Below are positions 25,624 to 33,879 of a stretch of 64,000 nucleotides of DNA, one piece after another; position 1 is the first letter of the stretch; the number at the start of each line of letters is the position of its first letter. The DNA comes from an uncultured Aquimarina sp. (GTDB lineage: Bacteria > Bacteroidota > Bacteroidia > Flavobacteriales > Flavobacteriaceae): assembly GCF_947492405.1 (NCBI RefSeq), contig NZ_CANLMP010000002.1, forward strand, positions 62,001 through 126,000, given 5' to 3'. A program made the translations under genes and the position numbers. Below the pieces are notes generated by a model, which worked only from the letters and a program-made list of their open reading frames with translations, had not been told where the DNA came from and searched no databases.

Positions 25624-26067
25624 ATGTCTATAATTAAATTTAACAGAAACAGGTTTCCTTGGTTTAATGATACCATATCTAATTGGATGGATACTGATAA
25701 TTTCTTTGCAGATGATTTTTTTGTCAAAAACAGAAATTTGCCAGCAATGAATGTAAAAGAACATAAGGATGATTTTGAAATTGAACTAGCAGTTCCGGGG
25801 TTTTCAAAAAAAGATATTGAAGTAACCATGGAAGATGATGTATTACACATCTGTGCAGAAAAAAGTACGGAAGATGTAGAAGAAGATAAAGAGTACACTA
25901 GAAAAGAGTTCAGTTATAGCTCTTTTGATAGAAAGTTACAATTACCTAATAGTGTAGATCAAAATGAAGCAGTGAAAGCTACATATGAAAATGGAGTTCT
26001 TACGCTAAATCTATTAAAAAAAGAAGAAGCGAAAGAACAACCTAAAAAAGTAATTGAGATAGAATAA
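25624..26067 (+). CDS. Hsp20/alpha-crystallin family small heat-shock protein
   Basis: ATP-independent chaperone of 147 aa. The alpha-crystallin domain covers about residues 37-130 (MNVKEHKDDFEIELAVPGFS, then ENGVLTLNLLKKEEA with the conserved NGVLTL motif) and the C-terminal VIEIE stands in for the IxI/V anchor. It forms a single-gene unit between an FNR-type box and a strong terminator. Confidence 0.93.
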   Translation: MSIIKFNRNRFPWFNDTISNWMDTDNFFADDFFVKNRNLPAMNVKEHKDDFEIELAVPGFSKKDIEVTMEDDVLHICAEKSTEDVEEDKEYTRKEFSYSSFDRKLQLPNSVDQNEAVKATYENGVLTLNLLKKEEAKEQPKKVIEIE

Positions 26068-26079
26068 TCTCAGTTTATT

Positions 26080-26117
26080 AGCAGAAAATAATTTTGGGGA
26101 AGTTATTTTCTGCTTTA
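26080..26117 (+). terminator. Intrinsic terminator after hsp20
   Basis: A perfect 12-bp stem, AGCAGAAAATAA (26080-26091) with TTATTTTCTGCT (26103-26114), an 11-nt loop and a short T-rich end. Confidence 0.85.
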
Positions 26118-26216
26118 TTCATATGTGTTAATACTATAAAATAAATACAGCACTATTTCTAACAGCCTTCATAGCGTTTATATCTGATTCTAAAATAAAC
26201 CATAAAATGCGAACAG

Positions 26217-26660
26217 ATGAAATCGAAAAAACCAAATATCAAATATATAGAATGGAAAAGCCCGGAAGAGTTGCACGAGGCTTCTCTTAATTGGATCTCT
26301 GAGCTAAAATTTATTAAGGATGAGCAGCATTTTTTAGAGGAACTTATAGAAAACTACACCATACAATTAATCTCAGGAAAAACTTTTGAAAAAAGCAGTG
26401 AAATAGTTAATGAACTGGCACTTAATAGAAAACAAATTAATCCTTTGCTAAAAAAAGTAATAAGACACTTCAATGAACTTACCATATTAGTAGATGGTAT
26501 TGATCAGCCAAAAGAAGAAAAAAAATACAAAGAAAATCATCAGGAATTATTAGTAGAAGTAAGTACATATTTTGAAAGTTATAAAGAAACCAAAAGAAGA
26601 ATTTTTGACCTTATTAAAGCTATCGTCAAAAAAGGTAAACAAAAACGTTTATTGAATTAG
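26217..26660 (+). CDS. Helical hypothetical protein, distant paralogue of the 25117 gene
   Basis: All-helical, charged 147-aa protein (MKSKKPNIKYIEWKSPEELH...IVKKGKQKRLLN), probably cytoplasmic. The layout parallels the coiled-coil protein on the other side of hsp20. It begins a run of four tightly spaced genes (gap 12, then overlaps of 8 and 20 nt) that ends with ldhA. No FNR-type box is seen upstream. Confidence 0.65.
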   Translation: MKSKKPNIKYIEWKSPEELHEASLNWISELKFIKDEQHFLEELIENYTIQLISGKTFEKSSEIVNELALNRKQINPLLKKVIRHFNELTILVDGIDQPKEEKKYKENHQELLVEVSTYFESYKETKRRIFDLIKAIVKKGKQKRLLN

Positions 26661-26672
26661 ATATACAGACTT

Positions 26673-27185
26673 TTGATACCAATACTAAAAAAAATACTGT
26701 TCATTCTTATAGTTCTGTTTCTAGGATTCTGGGCTTGGTATGAATATACGTATTCTATGGATACAGTAATACCTTTTGAGGTTAATGATCCAAGGGCCAA
26801 AACAAAAGTTTTAATTGCTTCTCAAGGGAGTAAGTTTAAGGATTCTTTAGTACAAGGGATTTTAAGAAGATATGAAAAAGACACCATTTATTTTAAGGTA
26901 ATAGATGTCTATACATTGTTTACGGTGAATCTTGAAAAATGGGATGCCTTAATATTTATTAACTCCTGGGAGTATGGTAGTCCTCCGAGAAATGTAAAAA
27001 AGTTTATAAAGAATCATCCTGATCAATTAGATAAGCTTATCATTTTATCCACTGTAGGCAGTAGTAATATTGCTCTAAAAGATGTTGACGTGATTTCTGG
27101 TGAATCTATTATTGAAAAAACATCTCAATACACAGATACTCTAGTAAATAGGCTTAATCAAATAATAAAAAGAAACAATGAATAA
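26673..27185 (+). CDS. Membrane-anchored flavodoxin-fold-like protein
   Basis: Protein of 170 aa starting at TTG, chosen because the next ATG would remove the N-terminal membrane helix (residues 4-26). The rest, with KTKVLIASQGSKFKDSLVQG, WDALIFINSWEYGSPP and LIILSTVGSS, follows the alternating pattern and phosphate-loop and YGSPP motifs of flavodoxin-like folds. Its redox partner is unknown. It overlaps the next gene by 8 nt. Confidence 0.65.
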   Translation: MIPILKKILFILIVLFLGFWAWYEYTYSMDTVIPFEVNDPRAKTKVLIASQGSKFKDSLVQGILRRYEKDTIYFKVIDVYTLFTVNLEKWDALIFINSWEYGSPPRNVKKFIKNHPDQLDKLIILSTVGSSNIALKDVDVISGESIIEKTSQYTDTLVNRLNQIIKRNNE

Positions 27186-27849
27186 ACTAAACATATATAT
27201 CATCTTAATAGTTGCGGGATTTTTAGTGAGCTGCTCGTCTAGTGAGCTTGTCGAAGTATGGAAAAATCCTGAAATTGATAGTTTTGAAGCTAATAAAGTA
27301 TTGGTGATTGGAATGACTTCTGACACCGATGGGAGAAAAGTATTTGAAAAGAAACTTACCCAAGCACTTAAAAAGAACGGAGTAAAATCAGAAAGAAGTC
27401 TTGATTTTTTTGAAAAATCATTTACTAAATCGCCAAAAACCGAAGAAGAGCTACTATCTATTGAGAGTAAACTTCTGGAAGCAGGTTTTGATGCCATTTT
27501 GTTATCCAAAGTACTAGCGGTAGAAGAAAAAGTAACTGTGACACAAGCCTATAGAAACTTGGATAAAGACTTCAAAAGTTTTAAAGACGACTATTATCAG
27601 AATCAAGAGATCTATTACGAAGACGGGTATTATTCAGCGTATGAAGTCTACCATGCAGAAACATCTTTATATTGCATCTGCCCCGATAAGGAAAGAGAAT
27701 TAATCTGGAAAGGATCTATAGATATTACAGAGCCTGAAAATGTAAGGAAAGCCGTTGGAGATTATGTAAAAGTATTGATTTGGGCTCTAAAAGGACAAAA
27801 ACTCTTAATCATTGAAGAAGAAATCAACGATGAAGATATTGATATATAG
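27178..27849 (+). CDS. Lipoprotein, DUF4136-like
   Basis: Exported lipoprotein of 223 aa with lipobox FLVSC at residue 19. Mature part begins SSSELVEVWKNPE and has the VLVIGMTSDTDGRKVFEKKL strand-helix seen in outer-membrane DUF4136-type lipoproteins. It contains tyrosine-rich YYQNQEIYYEDGYYSAYEVY. Function unknown. It overlaps its neighbours on both sides, so it is co-translated with ldhA. Confidence 0.7.
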   Translation: MNKLNIYIILIVAGFLVSCSSSELVEVWKNPEIDSFEANKVLVIGMTSDTDGRKVFEKKLTQALKKNGVKSERSLDFFEKSFTKSPKTEEELLSIESKLLEAGFDAILLSKVLAVEEKVTVTQAYRNLDKDFKSFKDDYYQNQEIYYEDGYYSAYEVYHAETSLYCICPDKERELIWKGSIDITEPENVRKAVGDYVKVLIWALKGQKLLIIEEEINDEDIDI

Positions 27850-28834
27850 CGCTAAGGATTTTGAAATCCCTTTTCTAGAAAAAGCAAACAAGGATGTATA
27901 TCAGATCAAGTATATCCCTGAAAGACTTACTTCCGAAACAGCCATGCTTGCTTTAGGGTTTAATGTTGTATCGATTTTTTCGTCAGATGATGCTTCATCT
28001 AAGGTATTGGAACTACTAAAAGACTTTGGTGTTAAGTATATCACATTGCGTTCTGCAGGTTATGACAACATACATCTAAAAACTGCTCAAAAACTAGGGA
28101 TCAAAGTAGCAAATGTACCAGAATACTCCCCTAATGCTATTGCAGAACATGCAGTGGCCCTATTATTAGCATTGAATCGTAAACTGGTTTTATCTAATGA
28201 ACAAGTAACTTCTTACAATTTTTCTCTAAGCGATCTTGTAGGATTTGACCTTAATAATAAAACAGTTGGAATCATTGGAACAGGCAAAATCGGAAAGGTC
28301 ATCGCTAAAATAATGCTTGGATTCGGGTGTAAGGTTATAGCACAGGATATTAATGCAGACAAAGGTTTTGCAAAACAATATGATATCGAGTATGTGACAT
28401 TACCAAATTTGTGTGAACAATCAGATATTATTATGCTAAGTGTACCTCTTACTTCAGAAACTCATTATATGATTGATGCTGATCTCATTCAGCTAATGAA
28501 ACGAGAGGTATTTATCATCAATATTGCCAGAGGAGCCGTTGTGAATACTTCGGAAATTGTAGAAGCGCTAAAATGGAATAGAATTACCGCTTACGGAATT
28601 GATGTTTATGAATATGAACAGAGTCTATTTTTCTATGATCGTTCCAAAGACAAACCAAATGACACATTATTACAACAATTAATCGATTTACCTAATGTTC
28701 TTATTACACCTCATCAAGCTTTTGCAACCAAAGAAGCCTTGACTAATATTGCAGAAACCACCTTTTATAATATTGACTGCTGGCAACAAAATAGAACTCC
28801 CGAAAATGAACTTTCTATGGAATTAGTGCGGTAA
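27830..28834 (+). CDS. ldhA: D-lactate dehydrogenase (2-hydroxyacid dehydrogenase family)
   Basis: NAD-dependent enzyme of 334 aa that reduces pyruvate to D-lactate. It has the substrate Arg in TLRSAGYDN, the Rossmann motif GIIGTGKIGK, the DVYEYEQSLFFYD segment typical of LdhA, and the catalytic His in ITPHQAF. I choose ATG 27830 (MKILIYSAKDFE), six codons inside the open frame. Lactate formation fits the low-oxygen theme. It overlaps the preceding lipoprotein gene by 20 nt and, tail to tail, the YeeE gene by 12 nt. Confidence 0.85.
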   Translation: MKILIYSAKDFEIPFLEKANKDVYQIKYIPERLTSETAMLALGFNVVSIFSSDDASSKVLELLKDFGVKYITLRSAGYDNIHLKTAQKLGIKVANVPEYSPNAIAEHAVALLLALNRKLVLSNEQVTSYNFSLSDLVGFDLNNKTVGIIGTGKIGKVIAKIMLGFGCKVIAQDINADKGFAKQYDIEYVTLPNLCEQSDIIMLSVPLTSETHYMIDADLIQLMKREVFIINIARGAVVNTSEIVEALKWNRITAYGIDVYEYEQSLFFYDRSKDKPNDTLLQQLIDLPNVLITPHQAFATKEALTNIAETTFYNIDCWQQNRTPENELSMELVR

Positions 28835-29236
28835 TTTATTTTTCAGTAATCCATAGATAAAAGTACCTACTATTGAGGCTAAAATTACAATAAGAATCGG
28901 CAAATATCCTGCGCCTGCCAATACAAACATTGGACCTGGACAAGCTCCTGCCAATGCCCAACCTAATCCAAAAATAATTCCTCCTAAGATATAACGGCTA
29001 AAGTTTTTTTCTTTTGGAGCGATTACAATCTTCTCTCCATAAACCGATTTCATTTTAAATCTTTTAATCAATTGAATAACGATAATTCCAAGTCCTACAG
29101 CAGATCCAATAATTCCATACATATGAAAAGATGCGAATTGAAACATTTCATAAATCCTGAACCAAGAAGCTGCTTCAGATTTAAATAAAACAATTCCGAA
29201 AAAAACACCAATAACTAAATAGATAATTGTACGCAT
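28823..29236 (-). CDS. YeeE/YedE-type sulfur transporter, second half (DUF6691)
   Basis: Membrane protein of 137 aa with four hydrophobic segments, containing GLGWALAGACPGPMFVLAGAGY, the Cys-containing G-A-C-P-G motif of the thiosulfate/sulfur transporter family. With the gene at 29240 it makes a two-gene YeeE/YedE unit, in which each half supplies one inverted repeat. It likely moves thiosulfate or a related sulfur compound. Confidence 0.82.
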   Translation of the reverse strand: MRTIIYLVIGVFFGIVLFKSEAASWFRIYEMFQFASFHMYGIIGSAVGLGIIVIQLIKRFKMKSVYGEKIVIAPKEKNFSRYILGGIIFGLGWALAGACPGPMFVLAGAGYLPILIVILASIVGTFIYGLLKNKLPH

Positions 29237-29239
29237 TTT

Positions 29240-29797
29240 TTAAAATATTAAAGGGAATATTAAATGAACCATCGCTAAACCACCAATAAAAAATCCAACA
29301 ACAGCAAAAAGAGATGGCAACTGTAAATTACTCAAACCTGAAATCGCATGACCAGAGGTACAACCTCCTGCATAACGAGCACCAAAACCTACCAATAATC
29401 CACCTACAATAAGGAATATTAAGCCTTTTGGGTTCGTAAAAACATCTTCAGAAAATAGCATCTCTGGCATATACGCATCGCCTGCACTAGTAAAACCTTT
29501 AGTATGAAGATCGTTAACAGTTTCTGGATTAAGATTCACTGCAATATCTTTTGATAAATAGTTTTCAGCGATAAAACCTCCTAAAACAACACCTAAAACC
29601 ACAACAAGATTCCAGCGTTGTGATTTCCAATCAAATCTAAAAAAATCAGTAGTTTTTCCAGCTCCACAAATAGTGCACATCGTCCTTAAGTTAGAAGACA
29701 TACCTAGTTTTTTTCCGATCATTAACAACATAAACATTACTAAAGTTATTAATGGTCCTGAAACATACCAAGGCCAAGGTTCATATATCCAATTCAT
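29240..29797 (-). CDS. YeeE/YedE-type sulfur transporter, first half
   Basis: Membrane protein of 185 aa with five hydrophobic segments. The signature GARYAGGCTSGHAISGLSNLQ carries the conserved Cys on the transport path. The adjacent CTICGAGKTTDFFRF segment is typical of the Bacteroidota two-gene form. It starts behind a GTAAC-N4-GTTAC box and is followed 3 nt later by its partner. Confidence 0.85.
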   Translation of the reverse strand: MNWIYEPWPWYVSGPLITLVMFMLLMIGKKLGMSSNLRTMCTICGAGKTTDFFRFDWKSQRWNLVVVLGVVLGGFIAENYLSKDIAVNLNPETVNDLHTKGFTSAGDAYMPEMLFSEDVFTNPKGLIFLIVGGLLVGFGARYAGGCTSGHAISGLSNLQLPSLFAVVGFFIGGLAMVHLIFPLIF

Positions 29798-29815
29798 CTG
29801 TTTACTAATTTCTTG

Positions 29816-29859
29816 TAAAGAACCTGTATTTTTCAGAAGAAGTAAGTAACTTTTGTTAC
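29816..29859 (-). promoter_or_regulatory. GTAAC-type box upstream of the yeeE pair
   Basis: GTAACTTTTGTTAC at 29846-29859. At the position where the other three boxes have a -7 element, this one has only GTTCTTTA (29823 down to 29816), keeping TTTA, so the promoter match is weak although the palindrome is clear. Confidence 0.5.
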
Positions 29860-29915
29860 ACTCAGCATATTATGCTATATAAAAAATGTGATTATAAATG
29901 GTAATGTTAAAAAAC

Positions 29916-30119
29916 CTATTTAACCTTACAGGTATTTAACCCGACAATCGAGTATAAAGGACAAAAACTAACAAAACTGGTAAGTGCAAATATCACAGAA
30001 AGTCCTAAAAGCACATAACCCAACGTACCTTGTATAACTCCTGTAAAGTACAATGTACCAATCACAACGGCTACTACTATTCTTATAATGCGGTCTAAAC
30101 CGCCCATATTCTTTTTCAT
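29916..30119 (-). CDS. DUF2892 (YgaP-like membrane) protein
   Basis: Membrane protein of 67 aa with two helices. It has the family pattern N-x-G-x-x-DR-x-IR at the start (NMGGLDRIIRIV) and FCPLYSIVGLNTCKV at the end. Such domains accompany rhodanese genes and persulfide detoxification clusters. Two cysteines at the end are conserved in the family. Confidence 0.85.
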   Translation of the reverse strand: MKKNMGGLDRIIRIVVAVVIGTLYFTGVIQGTLGYVLLGLSVIFALTSFVSFCPLYSIVGLNTCKVK

Positions 30120-30135
30120 ATACTTATATTTTATG

Positions 30136-30228
30136 TTAAAAAAATTCTATAATTAGCACTACTCCAGCCACAATACCCGAACATATAACACAAACAATCA
30201 GTAATTTAAATCCTTTATGTATACGCAT
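30136..30228 (-). CDS. Possible 30-aa single-pass membrane peptide
   Basis: A 30-codon frame encoding MRIHKGFKLL followed by a hydrophobic stretch of about 19 residues (IVCVICSGIVAGVVLIIEF). It lies 16 nt before the DUF2892 gene on the same strand, inside the predicted transcript from the GTAAC box at 30394. Translation is unproven. Confidence 0.45.
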   Translation of the reverse strand: MRIHKGFKLLIVCVICSGIVAGVVLIIEFF

Positions 30229-30363
30229 ACATTATTTTGTTTTTAGGTTTTATCCATCGATACATATCAAACAGCTAACAAATAAGTATCTTGAAATAAA
30301 TTAACAATTGTTTCTCATAAAAGAGTTGAGTATCATTTTTGACTTTCTCAAATTAGCTTGAAA

Positions 30364-30407
30364 CAAATTTATTTAGGAGAATCAACAAAAGATGTGACAA
30401 TTGTTAC
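30364..30407 (-). promoter_or_regulatory. GTAAC-type box and -7 element upstream of the DUF2892 unit
   Basis: GTGACAATTGTTAC at 30394-30407 and, on the minus strand, perfect TAAATTTG from 30371 to 30364. The geometry equals that of the boxes at 33843 and 34722. The same box would not suit the plus-strand methyltransferase, because its -7 position falls inside that gene. Confidence 0.65.
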
Positions 30408-30423
30408 AACTAAGATTGTTTTT

Positions 30424-31029
30424 ATGATGCATACCGAAAAGCTAAGAAATGAACTAGGAAATATAGATATCTATATATTAGATCAACTATTAAAAGAGCG
30501 CTATTCACAAAATGATAAAATTCTGGATGCCGGTTGCGGAAGTGGTAGAAATATACATTGGTTTTATAAAAATAGATTTAATGTATATGCGGTAGACAAA
30601 GAAATTGAACAGATCGAATACTTGAAACTTGTATATCCGGACTGGAGCGATCAGTTTTGTAGTGCTTCTTTAGAACAATTACCCTACAATGATACTTTTT
30701 TTGATCATATTATCTGTAGTGCAGTGTTACATTTTGCTACAAGCACGAATCACTTTAGAACTATGTTTTCAGAACTTATACGTGTATTAAAACCTACAGG
30801 AAGTTTATTTATAAGAATGACTTCTGATATTGGAATTGAAAATAAAGTAACTCATCTAAAAGAAGGTGTTTATAGATTAGGTGACGAGTCTGATCGATTT
30901 TTACTGACTAAAGATTTGCTATCTCTTATAATGGATGAGCATCAATTATCATTTTTGGAGCCTTTAAAATCTACTAATGTTCATGACCTTAGGTCTATGT
31001 CTACTTTAGTACTTCAGAAGAATGGTTAA
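30424..31029 (+). CDS. Class I SAM-dependent methyltransferase
   Basis: Protein of 201 aa with motif I ILDAGCGSGRN, then VYAVDKEIEQIEY, LEQLPYNDTFFDHIIC and LIRVLKPTGSLFIRM, the order of a Methyltransf_11/25 domain. I choose the ATG pair at 30424/30427; a longer frame opens with TTG at 30358 but its extra 22 residues are unlike the family. Substrate unknown. It sits within the sulfur island, so a thiol or chalcogen acceptor is conceivable but unproven. Confidence 0.8.
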   Translation: MMHTEKLRNELGNIDIYILDQLLKERYSQNDKILDAGCGSGRNIHWFYKNRFNVYAVDKEIEQIEYLKLVYPDWSDQFCSASLEQLPYNDTFFDHIICSAVLHFATSTNHFRTMFSELIRVLKPTGSLFIRMTSDIGIENKVTHLKEGVYRLGDESDRFLLTKDLLSLIMDEHQLSFLEPLKSTNVHDLRSMSTLVLQKNG

Positions 31030-31167
31030 ATAAGATTAATACCATTTCTCACTTAAAATTACCCGCTAAAATTTACTCTTTTTCGTTGATGCTTCAAAAT
31101 AAAATTTAATCATAGCTAAGGCTATGCTTGCACTTTCTTTTTTGCCTAACCAAAAAATAGCTGTATT

Positions 31168-31842
31168 TTATTTGTGTAATTTTAAATCAGAACTGGTATA
31201 ACCTTTATCAATCAGTTCAATAACACCTTGTCTTAAAAGTATAAAGCCTTCTTGTTCTAGTTTTTTGAGTAATCGGGATATCACTTCTCTAGAAGAGCCT
31301 AAATCATAAGCGATATGTTGGTGTGTAGTATTTAGTGTATTACGACCTTTTAGCTTAGCCTCTTTTTTTAGATATTCTAATAGCCTTATATCCTTATTAG
31401 AAAATGTTAGTATTTCTATGACATTTAATAATTCTTCGAATTTAAGATTAAAAAGATCATAAATAAATTCGTTCCACTTGGGATATTTTTTTGCGATGGC
31501 CAGTGCTTTATCTGCTGGGATAATTACTACTTCAGAATCTTCTTCGATAACTGCCTTTACCTTACTTGTTTCATTCTTTATTAAAGTGGTTACAGACATC
31601 ACACAACTTTCTCCAGGTTTTATATAATATAATAAAACTTCATTTCCATTAGCTTGTTCTTCTTTAAAGACTTTTGCTAGCCCCGAAATAAGTAATGGAA
31701 TTACCTTTATATACGATCCTTGTTTTAAAATTATTGTTCCAGCGTCAAATGTATGAATACTACTAATCGCAACAAGTTCTGCTTTTAATGCTGGCATTGT
31801 TGCCAACTTTGGGAAATACGTATCTAGCGCTTTTGAGATCAA
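31168..31842 (-). CDS. Crp/Fnr family transcription regulator
   Basis: Regulator of 224 aa with a cyclic-nucleotide-binding-like domain (about 20-130) and a Crp winged helix with recognition helix DLGSSREVISRLLKKLE. The single Cys in GESCVMSV could be a redox or sulfur sensor; no Fe-S cysteine set is present. It is the last gene of the MBL-rhodanese operon and the best local candidate to bind the GTAAC-N4-GTTAC boxes. Confidence 0.9.
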   Translation of the reverse strand: MISKALDTYFPKLATMPALKAELVAISSIHTFDAGTIILKQGSYIKVIPLLISGLAKVFKEEQANGNEVLLYYIKPGESCVMSVTTLIKNETSKVKAVIEEDSEVVIIPADKALAIAKKYPKWNEFIYDLFNLKFEELLNVIEILTFSNKDIRLLEYLKKEAKLKGRNTLNTTHQHIAYDLGSSREVISRLLKKLEQEGFILLRQGVIELIDKGYTSSDLKLHK

Positions 31843-31891
31843 TAGGAACTATTTTTTACTAATTTAATCAATAATTTATCTCTATCTCAGA

Positions 31892-32335
31892 CTATCTTTT
31901 TGGGTTCTCATTCCAGGCTTTATATCCTCCTTTAAAATCATATATTTTTTTAAAACCTAAAGTAACTAGCAACTTAGCTGCTCGGTGACTTCTCCAACCA
32001 GAATAACAATAGATATACACAGGTTTTTCTTTATCTAATTTCTGAAAATCTAGAATAAATTTTTCTTTGTCCGCAACACTAATATTAATTGCATCATCAA
32101 TATATCCAGCATTATACTCTTTAAGAGTTCGAATATCCACAAGCTGAACATCTTTATGTATTACTTTTTCATTTATCGTATGAATATCTACAATGATAAT
32201 TTTATCATTCTCTATTGTAGTATTGGATTTTTCATTTCCAGAAATTTGTTGAGAAAAAGCACCGGAAAAACTAAATAATAAAAGAACTAAACACAGAATA
32301 CATTTTATTAATTTGGAATTTACTAGGTATATCAT
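31892..32335 (-). CDS. Secreted rhodanese-like protein
   Basis: Protein of 147 aa with an N-terminal signal peptide (residues 1-29, ending GAFSQ) and one rhodanese domain. The active-site loop CYSGWRSHR carries the catalytic Cys at about residue 110, and RTLKEYNAGYIDDAINI is the typical second motif. It probably handles sulfane sulfur in the periplasm. It follows the MBL-rhodanese gene by 3 nt. Confidence 0.88.
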   Translation of the reverse strand: MIYLVNSKLIKCILCLVLLLFSFSGAFSQQISGNEKSNTTIENDKIIIVDIHTINEKVIHKDVQLVDIRTLKEYNAGYIDDAINISVADKEKFILDFQKLDKEKPVYIYCYSGWRSHRAAKLLVTLGFKKIYDFKGGYKAWNENPKR

Positions 32336-32338
32336 ATT

Positions 32339-33751
32339 TTATTTTAATGTACTTGGGCATACATAGGCCGTAGTTTCTATTCCAGCTTCTTTCATTGCAG
32401 AAAAACCACCTGCAACATCAATAAGATTATGTATACCTCTACTTTTTAATATAGATGCCGCAATTACAGATCTATATCCACCAGCACAGTGTATATAGAA
32501 TGATTTACCTTCTGGGAAATCGTTCATATAATCATTGATAAAATCCAGTGGTGAGTTATTAGCCGTATCCAGATGTTCTGCAACAAATTCACTTTCTTTT
32601 CTTACATCAAAAACTGCTGTCTCTTCTGTATCAAGTTTATTTTTAAGTTCCTTTGCTGTTATTGATGATATTGTATCATACTCTTTCCCTGCGTTTTTCC
32701 AGGCTTCTATTCCTCCTTTTAGATATCCTAGTGTTTTATCAAATCCTACACGAGATAATCTGGTAATTGTTTCTTCCTCTTTACCTTCTGGAGTTACCAA
32801 TAAAATAGGCTGTTCTACATCAGCAATCAAAGCACCTACCCAGGGAGCAAAACCTCCTTGGATTCCAATAAATATAGATCTGGGAATATGTCCTTTTATG
32901 TACTCACTTTGATGTCTTACATCCAATACAATCGCGCCTGTTTCATTAGCCAATATTTCGAATTCTTCCGGTGATAATGGTTTAGTTCCTCTTTCTAGGA
33001 CTTCGTTGATATCTTCATACCCTTCTTTATTCATCTTCACATTTAAAGGGAAATACTGTGGAGGTGGTAATAAACCTTCTGTCACTTCTTTTACAAATTC
33101 TTCTTTAGTCATATCAGCACGTAACGCATAATTCATTCGCTTCTGGTTTCCTAAAGTGTCTACGGTTTCTTTCATCATATTTTTACCACAAGCAGAACCT
33201 GCTCCGTGCGCTGGATATACGATTACCTCATCGGCCAAAGGCATAATTTTATTCCTCAAACTGTCGAACAATGTTTCAGCTAGTTCTTCCTGTGTCATAT
33301 GAGCAGCTTTTTGCGCCAAATCAGGGCGTCCTACATCACCTAAAAACAATGTATCTCCACTAAAAATAGCGTGATCTTTACCATTTTTATCTCTTAGCAA
33401 ATAGGTGGTACTTTCCATCGTATGACCTGGCGTATGTAGTGCTATTATTGTAAGATCTCCTACGATAAACTCCTGTCCATCTGTTGCAATTGTAGCTTCA
33501 AAAGATGGATTAGCATTTGGTCCATAAATAATCTCTGCGCCAGTTTCTTTAGCCAGTGTTACATGACCACTTACAAAATCAGCATGAAAATGTGTTTCGA
33601 AAATATATTTGATTTTCGCTCCATCATTCTTAGTTCTTTCTATATATGGCTTTACTTCTCTCAGAGGATCTATAATCGCCACCTCTCCCGCACTTTCTAT
33701 ATAATAAGCGCCTTGTGCAAGACATCCTGTATATATTTGTTCTATCTTCAT
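32339..33751 (-). CDS. MBL-fold persulfide dioxygenase/rhodanese fusion
   Basis: Cytoplasmic protein of 470 aa. The first ~240 residues are an ETHE1-like metallo-beta-lactamase domain with HFHADFVSGH at 54-63, HTPGHT and SGDTLFLGDVGRPD. Two rhodanese domains follow. The first has no catalytic Cys (loop VTPEGKEEET), the second has CAGGYRS and looks active. The fusion would oxidise glutathione-like persulfide to sulfite and transfer sulfane sulfur. It starts downstream of a GTAAC box. Confidence 0.92.
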   Translation of the reverse strand: MKIEQIYTGCLAQGAYYIESAGEVAIIDPLREVKPYIERTKNDGAKIKYIFETHFHADFVSGHVTLAKETGAEIIYGPNANPSFEATIATDGQEFIVGDLTIIALHTPGHTMESTTYLLRDKNGKDHAIFSGDTLFLGDVGRPDLAQKAAHMTQEELAETLFDSLRNKIMPLADEVIVYPAHGAGSACGKNMMKETVDTLGNQKRMNYALRADMTKEEFVKEVTEGLLPPPQYFPLNVKMNKEGYEDINEVLERGTKPLSPEEFEILANETGAIVLDVRHQSEYIKGHIPRSIFIGIQGGFAPWVGALIADVEQPILLVTPEGKEEETITRLSRVGFDKTLGYLKGGIEAWKNAGKEYDTISSITAKELKNKLDTEETAVFDVRKESEFVAEHLDTANNSPLDFINDYMNDFPEGKSFYIHCAGGYRSVIAASILKSRGIHNLIDVAGGFSAMKEAGIETTAYVCPSTLK

Positions 33752-33812
33752 CTGTTTTATTTTCTATTGTACTTCTCATAAATGGAAGTCCACTGTTTCT
33801 ATTATTGAGCTC

Positions 33813-33856
33813 CAAAAATACGACTCCTATTATCTTTTTACAGTAACAATTGTTAC
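33813..33856 (-). promoter_or_regulatory. GTAAC-type box and -7 element upstream of the MBL-rhodanese operon
   Basis: Perfect palindrome GTAACAATTGTTAC at 33843-33856 and a perfect minus-strand -7 element TATTTTTG from 33820 to 33813. Box centre to -7 start is 29.5 nt, the same as for the TGA-N6-TCA boxes. Confidence 0.72.
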
Positions 33857-33879
33857 AAAATACAAAATCAAAATTAAGG

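Noticed and set aside
30358-30423. TTG start extending the methyltransferase by 22 codons
   Set aside because: The added residues do not resemble methyltransferases and the stretch contains a GTAAC-type promoter used on the other strand.
31111-31126. CATAGCTAAGGCTATG hairpin after the methyltransferase gene
   Set aside because: A 6-bp stem without a T-run; may be part of a dispersed intergenic repeat but there is no second copy in the window to support that.
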